From the NCBI RefSeq assembly GCF_001632745.1, contig NZ_LQRT01000046.1:434001-498000 (forward strand): a stretch of 64,000 bases of DNA, written 5' to 3'. This document shows positions 8,977 to 17,925 of this stretch, one piece after another. Source of the DNA: Aquimarina aggregata. Lineage in GTDB: Bacteria > Bacteroidota > Bacteroidia > Flavobacteriales > Flavobacteriaceae. The stretch's first letter is position 1; every line of letters begins with the position of its first letter. The notes beneath the pieces are model-generated. The model made no database searches, was not told where the DNA came from, and worked only from the letters and a program-made list of their open reading frames with translations. A program made the translations under genes and the position numbers.

Positions 8977-10431
8977 ATGATCACCAAAAATTTTGGATAT
9001 AAAAAATTATATATAGATGGCAAATTGTTAGAAGCCAAGGACAAAAAAAAGATGGATGTTATCTGTCCGGCCAACGGTGAAGTGATTGCTCAGGTTGCAG
9101 AAGCAAGTAAAGAAGACACTATAAATGCTTTAATCGCAGCTCAAAAAGGTTTTAAATACTGGTCTAATTTAACGCTAACTCAACGTACCGAATGGATGCA
9201 CAAACTACGTGATGCTATAAAGGAAAAAGAACATGAATTACGTACCGCCATGGTATATGAAATGGGTAAAACGTATGATGGGGCATCCGAAGATATTGAG
9301 GGTATATTAAATGGTCTAGAATGGTATCCAAATGCGATGAAAAACCTTAGAGAGGAGCAAATTCCGGATTACGAAGGCACACATACACACAAGATGATTT
9401 CAAAACCCGCAGGAGTAGCTGTAGCGTACTTAGCTTGGAATTTTCCAATACTAAACGTTGGTTTCAAACTTGCACCTGCATTAGCTTCGGGGTGTTCTAT
9501 AATTATAAAACCTTCAGAAATATCTCCGTTATCTACTTATATAATTGGTGAAATACTACATCAAATTCAGTTTCCTGCAGGTGTTGTCAATATTCTTGCG
9601 GGACCTGTTAATGGCGTGGCCAAAGTATTATCTACAAGTAAAATACCAGCCGTCTTAACTATGATAGGTTCAACAGAAACAGGTAAAAAAGTTATAGCAG
9701 ATAGCACAACAAGTATTAAAAAATTAGGAATGGAACTTGGTGGTAATGCTCCATTCATTGTTTTTGAAGATGCAGATTTTGATAAAGCTATTGATTTAGG
9801 TATTGCATTACGATATGGAAATACAGGTCAAGTATGTGTAGCTGCTAATAGGATTTATGTACATCGAAAAATTTATGACAAGTATGTAAAATCTTATGTT
9901 GAAAAGGTTAAAAATATTAAGGTTGGTTTTGGCACAAAAGAAAATACAGATGTATTTATGGGACCAGTAGCTACTAGAAAAGATAGAGATCGTATGTTTT
10001 CTCTAGTAGAAGATGCTATTAATAAAGGAGGAGTTTTAGAATATGGCAATACAATTCCAGCAGATTTACCCGAAAATGGTAATTGGATAGTACCCACCGT
10101 AATATCTAATGCAAATCATGATATGGACCTTTTTGCTAAAGAAACTTTTGGACCGGTTGCTGGTATTATGCCTTTTGAATCTGATGATGAAGTTTTAGAA
10201 TTAGCCAATAGCACCGAATATGGGTTAGCATCCTATATTTTTACAAATAATCACAAACGTATTGAGCGTTTTACCCAAGAATTAGAATTTGGTGAAATTC
10301 AAATTAATGGTGTAAAATATTCTATTTATTTACCTCATGGTGGAATTAAAAATAGTGGTATTGGGCACGATTGTTCTCATTTAGCCTTAGACGATTATTT
10401 AATAAAAAAACGAGTTTCGATTGCCAAATAG
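8977..10431 (+). CDS. NAD(P)-dependent aldehyde dehydrogenase, probable 3,6-anhydrogalactose dehydrogenase
   Basis: The 484-residue product is a full-length class 3-type aldehyde dehydrogenase. Visible residues are Asn155 (AWNFP), Lys178 (IIKPSE) for cofactor binding, Glu253 (GMELGGNAP) and the nucleophile Cys287 (NTGQVCVAAN). The neighbouring enolase-family enzyme 10 bp upstream and the SusCD pair point to oxidation of a sugar aldehyde released from the imported glycan. 3,6-anhydrogalactose exists as an open-chain aldehyde and is the obvious candidate. A succinate-semialdehyde or lactaldehyde dehydrogenase cannot be excluded from sequence alone. It is the last gene before a strong terminator. 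Confidence 0.8.
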   Translation: MITKNFGYKKLYIDGKLLEAKDKKKMDVICPANGEVIAQVAEASKEDTINALIAAQKGFKYWSNLTLTQRTEWMHKLRDAIKEKEHELRTAMVYEMGKTYDGASEDIEGILNGLEWYPNAMKNLREEQIPDYEGTHTHKMISKPAGVAVAYLAWNFPILNVGFKLAPALASGCSIIIKPSEISPLSTYIIGEILHQIQFPAGVVNILAGPVNGVAKVLSTSKIPAVLTMIGSTETGKKVIADSTTSIKKLGMELGGNAPFIVFEDADFDKAIDLGIALRYGNTGQVCVAANRIYVHRKIYDKYVKSYVEKVKNIKVGFGTKENTDVFMGPVATRKDRDRMFSLVEDAINKGGVLEYGNTIPADLPENGNWIVPTVISNANHDMDLFAKETFGPVAGIMPFESDDEVLELANSTEYGLASYIFTNNHKRIERFTQELEFGEIQINGVKYSIYLPHGGIKNSGIGHDCSHLALDDYLIKKRVSIAK

Positions 10432-10561
10432 GGGAAAACATTAAAGTGAAATTTCTTATATATACTTATTTAGTGAGCACAACATTATCAGTATAACTCA
10501 TGCTAAATAAATTATTTTTTCAAGGAAAGAAACATGCGTATTGATTAAAATATGATTAAAA

Positions 10562-10605
10562 AATAAATGAGGTTTACCTCATAAGGTAAACCTCATTTAT
10601 TTTTT
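10562..10605 (+). terminator. intrinsic terminator of the SusCD operon
   Basis: A 17-bp perfect stem, AATAAATGAGGTTTACC (10562-10578) with its complement at 10585-10601, has a 6-nt loop and is followed by T residues. It lies 130 bp after the aldehyde dehydrogenase stop. The A-rich left arm could also make it work in the other direction. Confidence 0.8.
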
Positions 10606-10691
10606 AATCATCATACAATTAGAGTTATTCAAAATTTATCCTTTAACCTGAGAAAATTAACCTTTATATTACTACAAATTTTTAAAAACCT

Positions 10692-11759
10692 ATGAGACTT
10701 TTTAAAACCATCTTTCTTTTGTTTATAATCATCTTTGTTAATTGTAAGGGTGAGCCTAATAAATTAGGCCAGCATAGCACGATGATGAAACCTCCAAATG
10801 GTATGATCTGGGTTGAATCTAAAACTTTTTTACAAGGTGCTAAACAAGATGATAAATTTGCTATGAACAGAGAAAGGCCATCTCATTATGTAACAGTTGA
10901 TGGTTTTTATATTGATGAAACAGAAGTAACTAATGCACAATTTAAATCTTTTATTAAGGCTACAAATTACATCACAGTTGCAGAACGTCCAATTAATTGG
11001 GAATTGATGAAAAAAGAACTACCTCCAAATACACCAAAACCTCACGATTCTGTATTACAACCAGGCAGCCTTGTTTTTAATAAAAACGTTAGGTCTGTTG
11101 TCAATATGCAAAATTATGGGCAATGGTGGACTTGGATGATCGGCGCTAATTGGAAACATCCTTTTGGTCCAGAAAGTTCTATAGAAGGAAAAGATAATTA
11201 CCCTGTGGTACACGTTGCTTTAGAAGATGCTTTGGCATACTGTAAATGGGCAAATCGCAGATTACCAACTGAAGCTGAATGGGAATCAGCCGCATTAGGA
11301 AAAAACAAAAATACCATTTATACTTGGGGTAACGATTCTAGTTTACTAAATAAAAATGCCAATACATGGCAAGGTAAATTTCCCAACAAAAATGAATCTA
11401 AAGATGGTTTTGCCTTTATATCTCCTGTAAAATCATACTCTCCAAACAGTATTGGCTTATATGATATGATTGGTAATGTTTGGGAAATAACCACCGACTT
11501 ATTCAATATAAAATATTATAGCGACTTAGATACTTCGGAACCATTAAATAACCCTCAAGGTGCTTCTAATAGCTTAAATTTAAACAATCCTTATCAAACT
11601 GAAAATGTTATGAAAGGAGGATCATTTTTATGTCATCAATCCTACTGCGCAAGTTTTAGGATTTCTGCTAGAATGGGTGTTGCGCAAGATTCTGGTAGTG
11701 ATCATATGGGTTTTAGAACTGTTGTTACTAAAGATATGCTGAACAATAAAAACTTCTAA
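10692..11759 (+). CDS. formylglycine-generating-enzyme (SUMF1) family lipoprotein
   Basis: The 355-residue product has a lipoprotein signal (FIIIFVNC, Cys near 19) and a complete FGE-sulfatase domain from about residue 36 (GMIWVESKTFLQG) to the end (HMGFRTVV). Core motifs are YIDETEVTNAQF, RLPTEAEWE and GLYDMIGNVWE. The two active-site cysteines of true FGEs are present with the right spacing: Cys314 and Cys319 in GGSFLCHQSYC. FGE converts a sulfatase Cys to formylglycine. Export of such an enzyme is unusual, because modification normally precedes folding. No sulfatase gene is in the window. It has its own spacing from the operon (260 bp, with a terminator between), so it is probably transcribed separately. 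Confidence 0.85.
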   Translation: MRLFKTIFLLFIIIFVNCKGEPNKLGQHSTMMKPPNGMIWVESKTFLQGAKQDDKFAMNRERPSHYVTVDGFYIDETEVTNAQFKSFIKATNYITVAERPINWELMKKELPPNTPKPHDSVLQPGSLVFNKNVRSVVNMQNYGQWWTWMIGANWKHPFGPESSIEGKDNYPVVHVALEDALAYCKWANRRLPTEAEWESAALGKNKNTIYTWGNDSSLLNKNANTWQGKFPNKNESKDGFAFISPVKSYSPNSIGLYDMIGNVWEITTDLFNIKYYSDLDTSEPLNNPQGASNSLNLNNPYQTENVMKGGSFLCHQSYCASFRISARMGVAQDSGSDHMGFRTVVTKDMLNNKNF

Positions 11760-11942
11760 ACGGAATCTGAGACATAAAACTATTAGAGATTCGATAGAAA
11801 AACCTTTAACATATTCTAAGAATAATCTTTACTTATAAAAATTAGATTCTCTGAACGATTAGTTAGAATAAAATCTATAAAAAAAGAGGTTTGTAGACTT
11901 TTTAAATTTATAATTTATAACCTAATCTTACATTAATGAAAA

Positions 11943-12010
11943 AAGTTGCACATACTAATCGACATAGTTTGACTAATCATTCTACTCGATATTCTTAGTA
12001 TGTACAACTT
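11943..12010 (-). terminator. long imperfect hairpin, probable terminator of the - strand enzyme cluster
   Basis: AAGTTGCACATACTAA (11943-11958) pairs with 11995-12010 over 16 positions with one mismatch, and an inner ATCGA/TCGAT pair extends it. Read on the - strand the stem is followed by a T run (CAACTTTTTTC), which is what an intrinsic terminator needs; the + strand lacks one. It lies about 50 bp past the stop of the beta-helix gene at 12059. The large internal loop is unusual for a simple terminator. Confidence 0.5.
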
Positions 12011-12058
12011 CTTAAAGGTTTAAATTCAAATCAGTTTATAGTTATAATATCAATACTA

Positions 12059-14218
12059 TTATTGAATTGTGAACTTTGTACTATTTGTATTTGATTTTAA
12101 TACATAAATCCCATCAGCCAATCCAGAAACATCTATAGTTGTTTCCTCCTGACTAACAGTCAACTCTTTAAGAACAGCACCAGACATATTAAGAATTTTA
12201 AGTTTTGTGTTCCCTTTTTGGAAAAGATGCATAGAGCCTCCTTTTATAGGATTAGGAATAATTTTAAGATAAGAACCTCTATCCTCTTGATCTATATTTA
12301 TTGTCTTATTAGATCCCATTTTTTTAAAACTCAACCAATTTAAGTTAAACAAGAATCCATTACCTCCAGAAAAATCTAATCTAATTTTATTATCACCTTC
12401 AGTCAAATTGGTAACCATGGTAACGGTTTTCCAAGATTGCCAACCACCTGTATTAACAACATTTAATTCACCTATATTTCTTTTCTTATAGGTAACATTT
12501 ATCTTACCACTTGAGTTTAAAGAAGCTACTCTAGCGGATATCTTATATTCTCCCGCCTCTTTTACGGTCACCAAATATTCTGTATGATCACCATTTTCTA
12601 TATATCCAATACTTTTTCCTCCTCCTGTATCTGTGGTATTTTCTAATCGCACTCCTGATTGAGTTAGAAAATCTTCTGCTTCTATTTTTCCTGGAATTAT
12701 ATGTCTCTCTCCCGAAGTATTTCCTCCAGAATGGTTTCCAGAATTAAAATCATTTGGATTAAGAGTAGACCCCACATCAGGAAATGAACTACCATATTCA
12801 ATAGCTCCAACATCTGGTTTAGGTCCATTAACATTTGTTGTTATACCATTAATAAATCTTCCATTATTTATAGGAGAGGTACCTTGTTTTAATCTAAAGT
12901 CTCCTTGTGCAGCATTAACAAACAATGCATTACCATTACCTGTTACATTTCTTACATTATTCTGAAAATTTATATTTTGATAAATATGGTTTTTATCATC
13001 ATCTTTAGCCTTAGTATCAATAATATTATTCCAGAAACGTATATTTTCTATCTTACCTTTATTATCTCTATTCCATATTCTAATTCCCCAATCCATATTC
13101 CAAACGGTATTATTATAAAAATAACTATCCTTTATCTTCGCTTGTCTAGGTCCCAAATAAGCAAAAGTTCCATCTGGTACTACATCAGTTTTAAAATTGT
13201 AAATCAAATTATGATGAACCGTATAATTATAACATCCTTCTAGATATAATGCTAGTACAAACTCTTTATGACCATCAGTTAAGGTATTGGAATCGTGTAT
13301 CCTATTATAGGCTATCTCTGAACCTTTCATATCAACAGGAACACCCCAGTTACCTCCATTAGTACATTGTATAGAACCCGCATCCTGTCCCATTTTCATA
13401 CAGTCATAAAGATCATTATATGTAATATCAATCTTACCATCATTAGTACGAATATGAAATCTACCTGTTGATCCAAGTGTTGTTTTTGTGATTTCGGTTC
13501 CATCTCCCCCATTATTCTGTATCGACGAGGTGAACTGAGCAATCCAACCGATATCTTCGATAAAGCAATTCTTTATTTTTGTATTTTTTCCTTCATCTAT
13601 AAATAGTCCGTGACCCCAACTATGGGCGATGTAACAGTTTGTAAACTTATTGTTATTCCCATTTACAAAAACACCACCTTGCTCTGTTCTAGAAACTCCG
13701 TATCCTTTTCTGGTGAAAAATGGCCATAAATATTGAATTGAAGAATCCACGACTTGACAATTTGAGGATTTATCCATTTGAATTGAAGCTGCATGGATAT
13801 TTAAACCTTGTATTTTGACTCCATTTTTTCTGTTAATTTGAAAGGCCCACTTTCTATTTTTAGCTGTAATTAATAAATTATTCGGATTTGTGCCATTAGG
13901 AGGTTTGAAATAAATTTTGTTTCCTTGTTGAAACCACTCTCCTTCTCGATTAAGGGCATTTAAATGAAAAATAAACCCAAAACCTTTACCATTATCCGTA
14001 AAGATTTTCTCGCTGTTATCGATCCAACCTTCAGTTATTGCATCTACTCTAAGTTCTTTTCCATTTGAAGCAGTAATAATTCCCATTGGGTTGATCCACT
14101 TCTTTCCATTTATTCCTCTAAAGATACCTCCTTTGAAAAAATTTGAAGGAAAACCGGTCATATTTGGGAATAATACTCTTCTATTTTTTTTTCTTTGACT
14201 CCTGTAAAAACCTGACAA
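12059..14218 (-). CDS. secreted beta-helix polysaccharide-degrading protein, C-terminal frame (CBM6, T9SS tail) of a frameshifted gene
   Basis: This 719-codon frame continues the protein that begins at 14664. Its first 13 or so codons are out of frame with the true product. From residue 12 or so (NRRVLFPNMTGFP) it carries right-handed parallel beta-helix repeats (runs such as 'NNKFTNCYIAHSWGHGLFI' and 'VHHNLIYNFKTD') up to DVGAIEYG near 475. A CBM6-type module follows (about 510-635: IEAEDFLTQSGVRLE to FLFNLNWLSF), then a T9SS sorting tail ending 'LADGIYVLKSN...FTIQ'. Beta-helix proteins of this kind are usually polysaccharide lyases or glycosidases. Without a start or signal peptide of its own, it depends on frame restoration at 14184-14192. 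Confidence 0.7.
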   Translation of the reverse strand: MSGFYRSQRKKNRRVLFPNMTGFPSNFFKGGIFRGINGKKWINPMGIITASNGKELRVDAITEGWIDNSEKIFTDNGKGFGFIFHLNALNREGEWFQQGNKIYFKPPNGTNPNNLLITAKNRKWAFQINRKNGVKIQGLNIHAASIQMDKSSNCQVVDSSIQYLWPFFTRKGYGVSRTEQGGVFVNGNNNKFTNCYIAHSWGHGLFIDEGKNTKIKNCFIEDIGWIAQFTSSIQNNGGDGTEITKTTLGSTGRFHIRTNDGKIDITYNDLYDCMKMGQDAGSIQCTNGGNWGVPVDMKGSEIAYNRIHDSNTLTDGHKEFVLALYLEGCYNYTVHHNLIYNFKTDVVPDGTFAYLGPRQAKIKDSYFYNNTVWNMDWGIRIWNRDNKGKIENIRFWNNIIDTKAKDDDKNHIYQNINFQNNVRNVTGNGNALFVNAAQGDFRLKQGTSPINNGRFINGITTNVNGPKPDVGAIEYGSSFPDVGSTLNPNDFNSGNHSGGNTSGERHIIPGKIEAEDFLTQSGVRLENTTDTGGGKSIGYIENGDHTEYLVTVKEAGEYKISARVASLNSSGKINVTYKKRNIGELNVVNTGGWQSWKTVTMVTNLTEGDNKIRLDFSGGNGFLFNLNWLSFKKMGSNKTINIDQEDRGSYLKIIPNPIKGGSMHLFQKGNTKLKILNMSGAVLKELTVSQEETTIDVSGLADGIYVLKSNTNSTKFTIQ

Positions 14219-14664
14219 TCCTCGTATCCAGAGTTTTTATTTTCTGGATTCATCATTTCGCCAGTTTTATTATCTGGCCATCTAGCCATTTCTTGTCGTT
14301 TACCTCTTAAAAATAACATTGTGTATTCTGTTTCTGCTCCTGAGAAATTCGCAGAGTAAATTCCGTCTTTGTATATAGACCAATTCTTGATTTGATCTGC
14401 ACCGGATACTGTTACTTTTTGACCATTGTAATTTTTAAACGTTGTATTATTTTGTTTTACAACAACATTTTCTCGATAAGTACCTGCTAGTATATAGCAA
14501 GTGTCTCCTGCAGCCATCATATCAGCGGCTTTCTGAATTGTTCTAAATGGTGACTGTAGATTACCATTGTTTGTATCCTTTCCATTGATTGAGACATAAT
14601 AATCCTTAGCGGTCATACTCAAGGATAATAGTAAAACGGTAAGCCTTAATAATTTAAATTTCAT
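14158..14664 (-). CDS. secreted beta-helix protein, N-terminal frame of the same frameshifted gene
   Basis: The 168 codons begin with a signal peptide (LLRLTVLLLSLSMTAKD) and the classic first coil of secreted beta-helix enzymes: 'DYYVSINGKDTNNGNLQSPFRTIQ' followed by 'AADMMAAGDTCYILAGTYRENV'. The same opening is found in the genes at 14857-17613 and in the remnant at 17.7 kb. The frame breaks after VFTGVKEKK at an A9 run and ends 12 codons later. Adding one A puts it in frame with 12059-14218, giving a protein of about 868 residues. It is either a sequencing artefact, a slippage-controlled gene or a young pseudogene. Confidence 0.7.
   Translation of the reverse strand: MKFKLLRLTVLLLSLSMTAKDYYVSINGKDTNNGNLQSPFRTIQKAADMMAAGDTCYILAGTYRENVVVKQNNTTFKNYNGQKVTVSGADQIKNWSIYKDGIYSANFSGAETEYTMLFLRGKRQEMARWPDNKTGEMMNPENKNSGYEDCQVFTGVKEKKIEEYYSQI
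14184..14192 (-). other. A9 homopolymer at the frameshift point
   Basis: On the - strand the run reads GAAAAAAAAAT. The upstream frame reads gaa aaa aaa ata, the downstream frame aga aaa aaa aat. A -1 slip, or an A10 allele, joins the two reading frames exactly where the beta-helix similarity breaks. The tract can slip by replication, by transcription, or on the ribosome. Confidence 0.75.
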
Positions 14665-14856
14665 GATTGAATTAGGGTTTTAAAAATAATTTATTAAAAT
14701 TATCAGTGTTAGTGTTAAGTATTACAAAATGTTTATTCTTTCTGATATTCATTAATTCAACACTATTGATAATGAAAATACAAAGTGAGATCATTTTGTT
14801 TTATTTTATAAGCTATCAGAGACTTAAAATTTCTAATAGTAGCTTATTATTTTTTT

Positions 14857-17613
14857 TTATTCTTTAATAAATTGAATTCTATTTTTACCTGATGCTTTAA
14901 TTATATATAATCCAGATTTTAATTTTGATACATCTAAAGATTCCTCTTGATTTTTTGAAACTTGTTTCTTTAAAGTATTTCCAAATAGGTCATAAATAAT
15001 AATAGGCTTTCCTGAATTAACACCAGAGATGGTAATAAAATCTTTAGCCGGATTCGGGAATACACTAATTCCTATTTCTTTCTTATGATTAGTCGGTAAG
15101 TCTTTTGAAACTTGGCTATTTATGACTACTGGTTTGATTTTCCATTTTTGATTACCATTACCTAGACCAAAAGAATATGTTGTTACGTTAGCATTTATCA
15201 CTCCGTTCTTTCTATCCAAACCTTGAGATAAACAATGAGAAGGCTTCAAACCATAAACTCCTTCTCCATTTTGAATTACTTTCCATTTTTGATGATCACC
15301 TAAGACTTGAATATATGTAGAAACCTGAATTGAATTTTCACATTTAGCATAGGGCACCTCCAAATATTTACCATTGGCCCTATTTTTTATGGTATAAATA
15401 TTATCCCCTAAATGATTGAAAATCCATTTTTGATCGTCATATTCTCCTGGGTTTACCATTTTTGCTTCATAATTTTCTCTAGCCCTGGATAATAATCTTT
15501 GATTTGAAGTTATAGATTCAACTGTATAAGTTCCATTTGTTATTAATTGGGTAGGTGGTGATATTTCACCTTCACCTTTAAGCAGAACTATCGAGGAATA
15601 AGCTGCTAGAGTTATGTTTCCAGAATATGAGATGTTTTTAGCATCTATATAATTGATATTCCCTAAATTTATTTGTTTTTCAGAATTCGTTTTGTTCACC
15701 TCGAATCTCATAATAGTATTTGGGTCAACTGAAGCATTAAATTTAACTGGTGCATTTTTCCCTTTTTTTTCATAGTTAGGATACTTAGACTTAAACTGAG
15801 GTAATAAATATTCACTAGTTTGTCTTCCCGCTCTTATACTAAGTTCTTTCCCTCCAGTAAATGGCTGACAATAATAATTGCTATTTATATTACCCAAAAA
15901 AGTATTGAATCCTGTATCTGTAATTTGATTTGTATATCTGGCACAGAATTGAGATGGTTTTCTTGTAAAGAATGTATTTCTTAAAACTGTATTTCTTGTT
16001 GCTTGTGCTACACTTCCTCCCGATCCAAAACTATTATTATATGTAGATAAAACTATACCCATTTCGCAATTATAAACTATATTATCTCTAATTGTACTTT
16101 TACTAGATAGGTTCGCCATTAACCCCCAACCTACTACATTATAAATTGTGTTTTCATATATAAGCTGATTTTGAGAATCATTATCTATATAAATACCTGC
16201 TGTTTTTACTCCCCTATTAGAAGGAATCCCTCTAATAGCTCCAGGAGAATCATGGACTATATTTTTGTAAATACTATTATTACTTTCACGATTACCAACA
16301 GTGTAAATCCCCCCTCCATCATCTTTGGTAAAACAATAATTACTTATATCGTTATAGCGTATCTTGAAATTGTCGCCTCCAAATTGTAATGCATGATACC
16401 CTATTCCTTCTAGTGTATTTTTTTCTATAATATTAGGTAATCCGCCAGAACGACCATAAAACCTGATTCCCGAATACCCAATAAAACTACGCGCTCCCAT
16501 TCCTGATCTCATCCCTATGTTTCTAATCTTATTATTAGAAAAAGTAACTCCGCTGATATTCTCCCATCTTAAACCTAGGTTATTACTTTGATCTAAAACA
16601 TTATTAGAGAAATTAATATTAGTTAACGTGTATCCTAAAGTCAAGTATTGATTTCCATTATATAAGTAACAACCTGTTACTGTAATGTTTGAAGAACCAC
16701 TCATCAATAGTGTCTGAGATAGTCCTCCTTCAAATCTCAAATTTTGTATTCTAAAATATTTACCATTATTAATATTTATAGCGTTTTCTCCAGAAGGGAT
16801 TTCAACATTCAAATTATTTGGATTTGTTGTAGTATATAAATACAATATTCCCGCATTAATATCATGAGCCCATTCTCCATTTTTATCTAGGGTGTTTACA
16901 TGATTTTGAAAAAAATAACCAAAATTATCTTCAATTTTATTTTCAAATGAATCGTTAGGCCTTGATAAATTGAAATTAACCGTTTTTCCTGAATGAGATG
17001 TGATTGTTTCAACTTTCACATTATCATCAGTAGTTCTAATTGTTATTTCTCCACCTCTAAATCTGTTTGCTACATAAGGCAAATTAGACGATTCAGAAAT
17101 TGACCTATTATTTGATGTATGTGAACTAATAGTTCTGTATCCTCCATCGGTTATATTAAAATTAGGTTCTCTCCCGATTTGTTGTGCTACATTGTCTAGA
17201 AATAATGAAGATGTTCTTGCATTATCAATTTTGCCTAGATTGGTTTTCCATATATTACCGTTATGACGTGTCCAGTTATTGAGTTTTCTAGCCGCTCTTA
17301 TAACAGCTTGTTTTCCGGATCCATAGGATTTGACCACAATAGGGCTACCAAAATTACCACTTTTACCTTTTAAATCAAGAGATCCATAAAAAACATCTCC
17401 CCTGTTAAAATTTATAACATCACCAGCTACAAAAGATCCTTTATTACTATTTACCTTGGCAACTGTTTTCCATGGTGTTGATGGAGAAGTTCCGTTATTT
17501 AAATCATTACCCGAAGAACTGACATAAAAGTTCTTTTGAGCTAGCCCTGCATTTATTCCTAGACATACTAGAAAGACAATAAAGCATTTGGTTTTAAGTG
17601 TTTTTTGTTTCAT
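14857..17613 (-). CDS. secreted right-handed beta-helix protein with ricin-type lectin domain and T9SS tail
   Basis: The 918-residue product has a signal peptide ending at GLAQ (about 26). It opens with the beta-helix first-coil motif 'NFYVSSSGNDLNNGTSPSTPW' and runs through a long beta-helix to about 650 with many Asn-rich turns (SNITVTGCYLYNG, NTLEGIGYHALQFGG). A ricin B-type beta-trefoil (about 690-835) has three QKW-type repeats (DDQKWIFNH, DHQKWKVIQ, GNQKWKIKP). The T9SS sorting tail (about 850-918) has FPNPAKDFITISG and ends RIQFIKE. It is expected to be secreted or surface-attached and to cut or bind a polysaccharide; the catalytic residues and family could not be assigned. It starts about 300 bp downstream of a decayed relative and is followed by the frameshifted one. 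Confidence 0.8.
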   Translation of the reverse strand: MKQKTLKTKCFIVFLVCLGINAGLAQKNFYVSSSGNDLNNGTSPSTPWKTVAKVNSNKGSFVAGDVINFNRGDVFYGSLDLKGKSGNFGSPIVVKSYGSGKQAVIRAARKLNNWTRHNGNIWKTNLGKIDNARTSSLFLDNVAQQIGREPNFNITDGGYRTISSHTSNNRSISESSNLPYVANRFRGGEITIRTTDDNVKVETITSHSGKTVNFNLSRPNDSFENKIEDNFGYFFQNHVNTLDKNGEWAHDINAGILYLYTTTNPNNLNVEIPSGENAININNGKYFRIQNLRFEGGLSQTLLMSGSSNITVTGCYLYNGNQYLTLGYTLTNINFSNNVLDQSNNLGLRWENISGVTFSNNKIRNIGMRSGMGARSFIGYSGIRFYGRSGGLPNIIEKNTLEGIGYHALQFGGDNFKIRYNDISNYCFTKDDGGGIYTVGNRESNNSIYKNIVHDSPGAIRGIPSNRGVKTAGIYIDNDSQNQLIYENTIYNVVGWGLMANLSSKSTIRDNIVYNCEMGIVLSTYNNSFGSGGSVAQATRNTVLRNTFFTRKPSQFCARYTNQITDTGFNTFLGNINSNYYCQPFTGGKELSIRAGRQTSEYLLPQFKSKYPNYEKKGKNAPVKFNASVDPNTIMRFEVNKTNSEKQINLGNINYIDAKNISYSGNITLAAYSSIVLLKGEGEISPPTQLITNGTYTVESITSNQRLLSRARENYEAKMVNPGEYDDQKWIFNHLGDNIYTIKNRANGKYLEVPYAKCENSIQVSTYIQVLGDHQKWKVIQNGEGVYGLKPSHCLSQGLDRKNGVINANVTTYSFGLGNGNQKWKIKPVVINSQVSKDLPTNHKKEIGISVFPNPAKDFITISGVNSGKPIIIYDLFGNTLKKQVSKNQEESLDVSKLKSGLYIIKASGKNRIQFIKE

Positions 17614-17700
17614 GTTAATACTGCTTAGTTAGTTTTATTTGTGATTTTGTGTTAGTAAATCATAATTTTTTGATGAAAATTATTGTTATTATTATTTATT

Positions 17701-17925
17701 TTCGCTTCCAGATAGCATATAAATTCCTAGTAACAGATTTAAAACCAAATAGTCTACAACTACCTCTTCTTTAATATGTTCCATTACCTATTAGCACTCT
17801 GTTGCCGGCTAAAGCTTCATTAATTCCTTTCTGTATTGTCAAAAAAGGAGCATCTGTTGTACCTGTATTGGTATCATTGCCTATTTTAGAAACATAAATA
17901 TTCTTTGAAAAAAGATTTAATTTTA
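17701..17925 (-). pseudogene. remnant of a beta-helix polysaccharide-enzyme gene
   Basis: On the - strand the sequence translates to NIYVSKIGNDTNTGTTDAPF, then LTIQKGINEALAGNRVLIGN and GTY, followed by a stop. A shift into the adjacent frame continues as KEEVVVD. This is the first coil of the same secreted beta-helix family as the genes on either side (compare YVSINGKDTNNGN and YVSSSGNDLNNGT). No signal peptide precedes it and the rest of the gene is missing. It fills most of the 312-bp gap between the two intact genes and records the loss of a further enzyme from the cluster. Confidence 0.7.

Noticed and set aside
11763..11793. Short GAATCT/AGATTC stem after the FGE-like gene
   Set aside because: Six pairs with a long loop and no T run; too weak to call a terminator.
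12905..13243. Long + strand frame of 112 codons
   Set aside because: It is the complement of the Asn/Ile-rich beta-helix repeats of the - strand gene; its composition (Ile-rich, no domains) is typical of a shadow frame.
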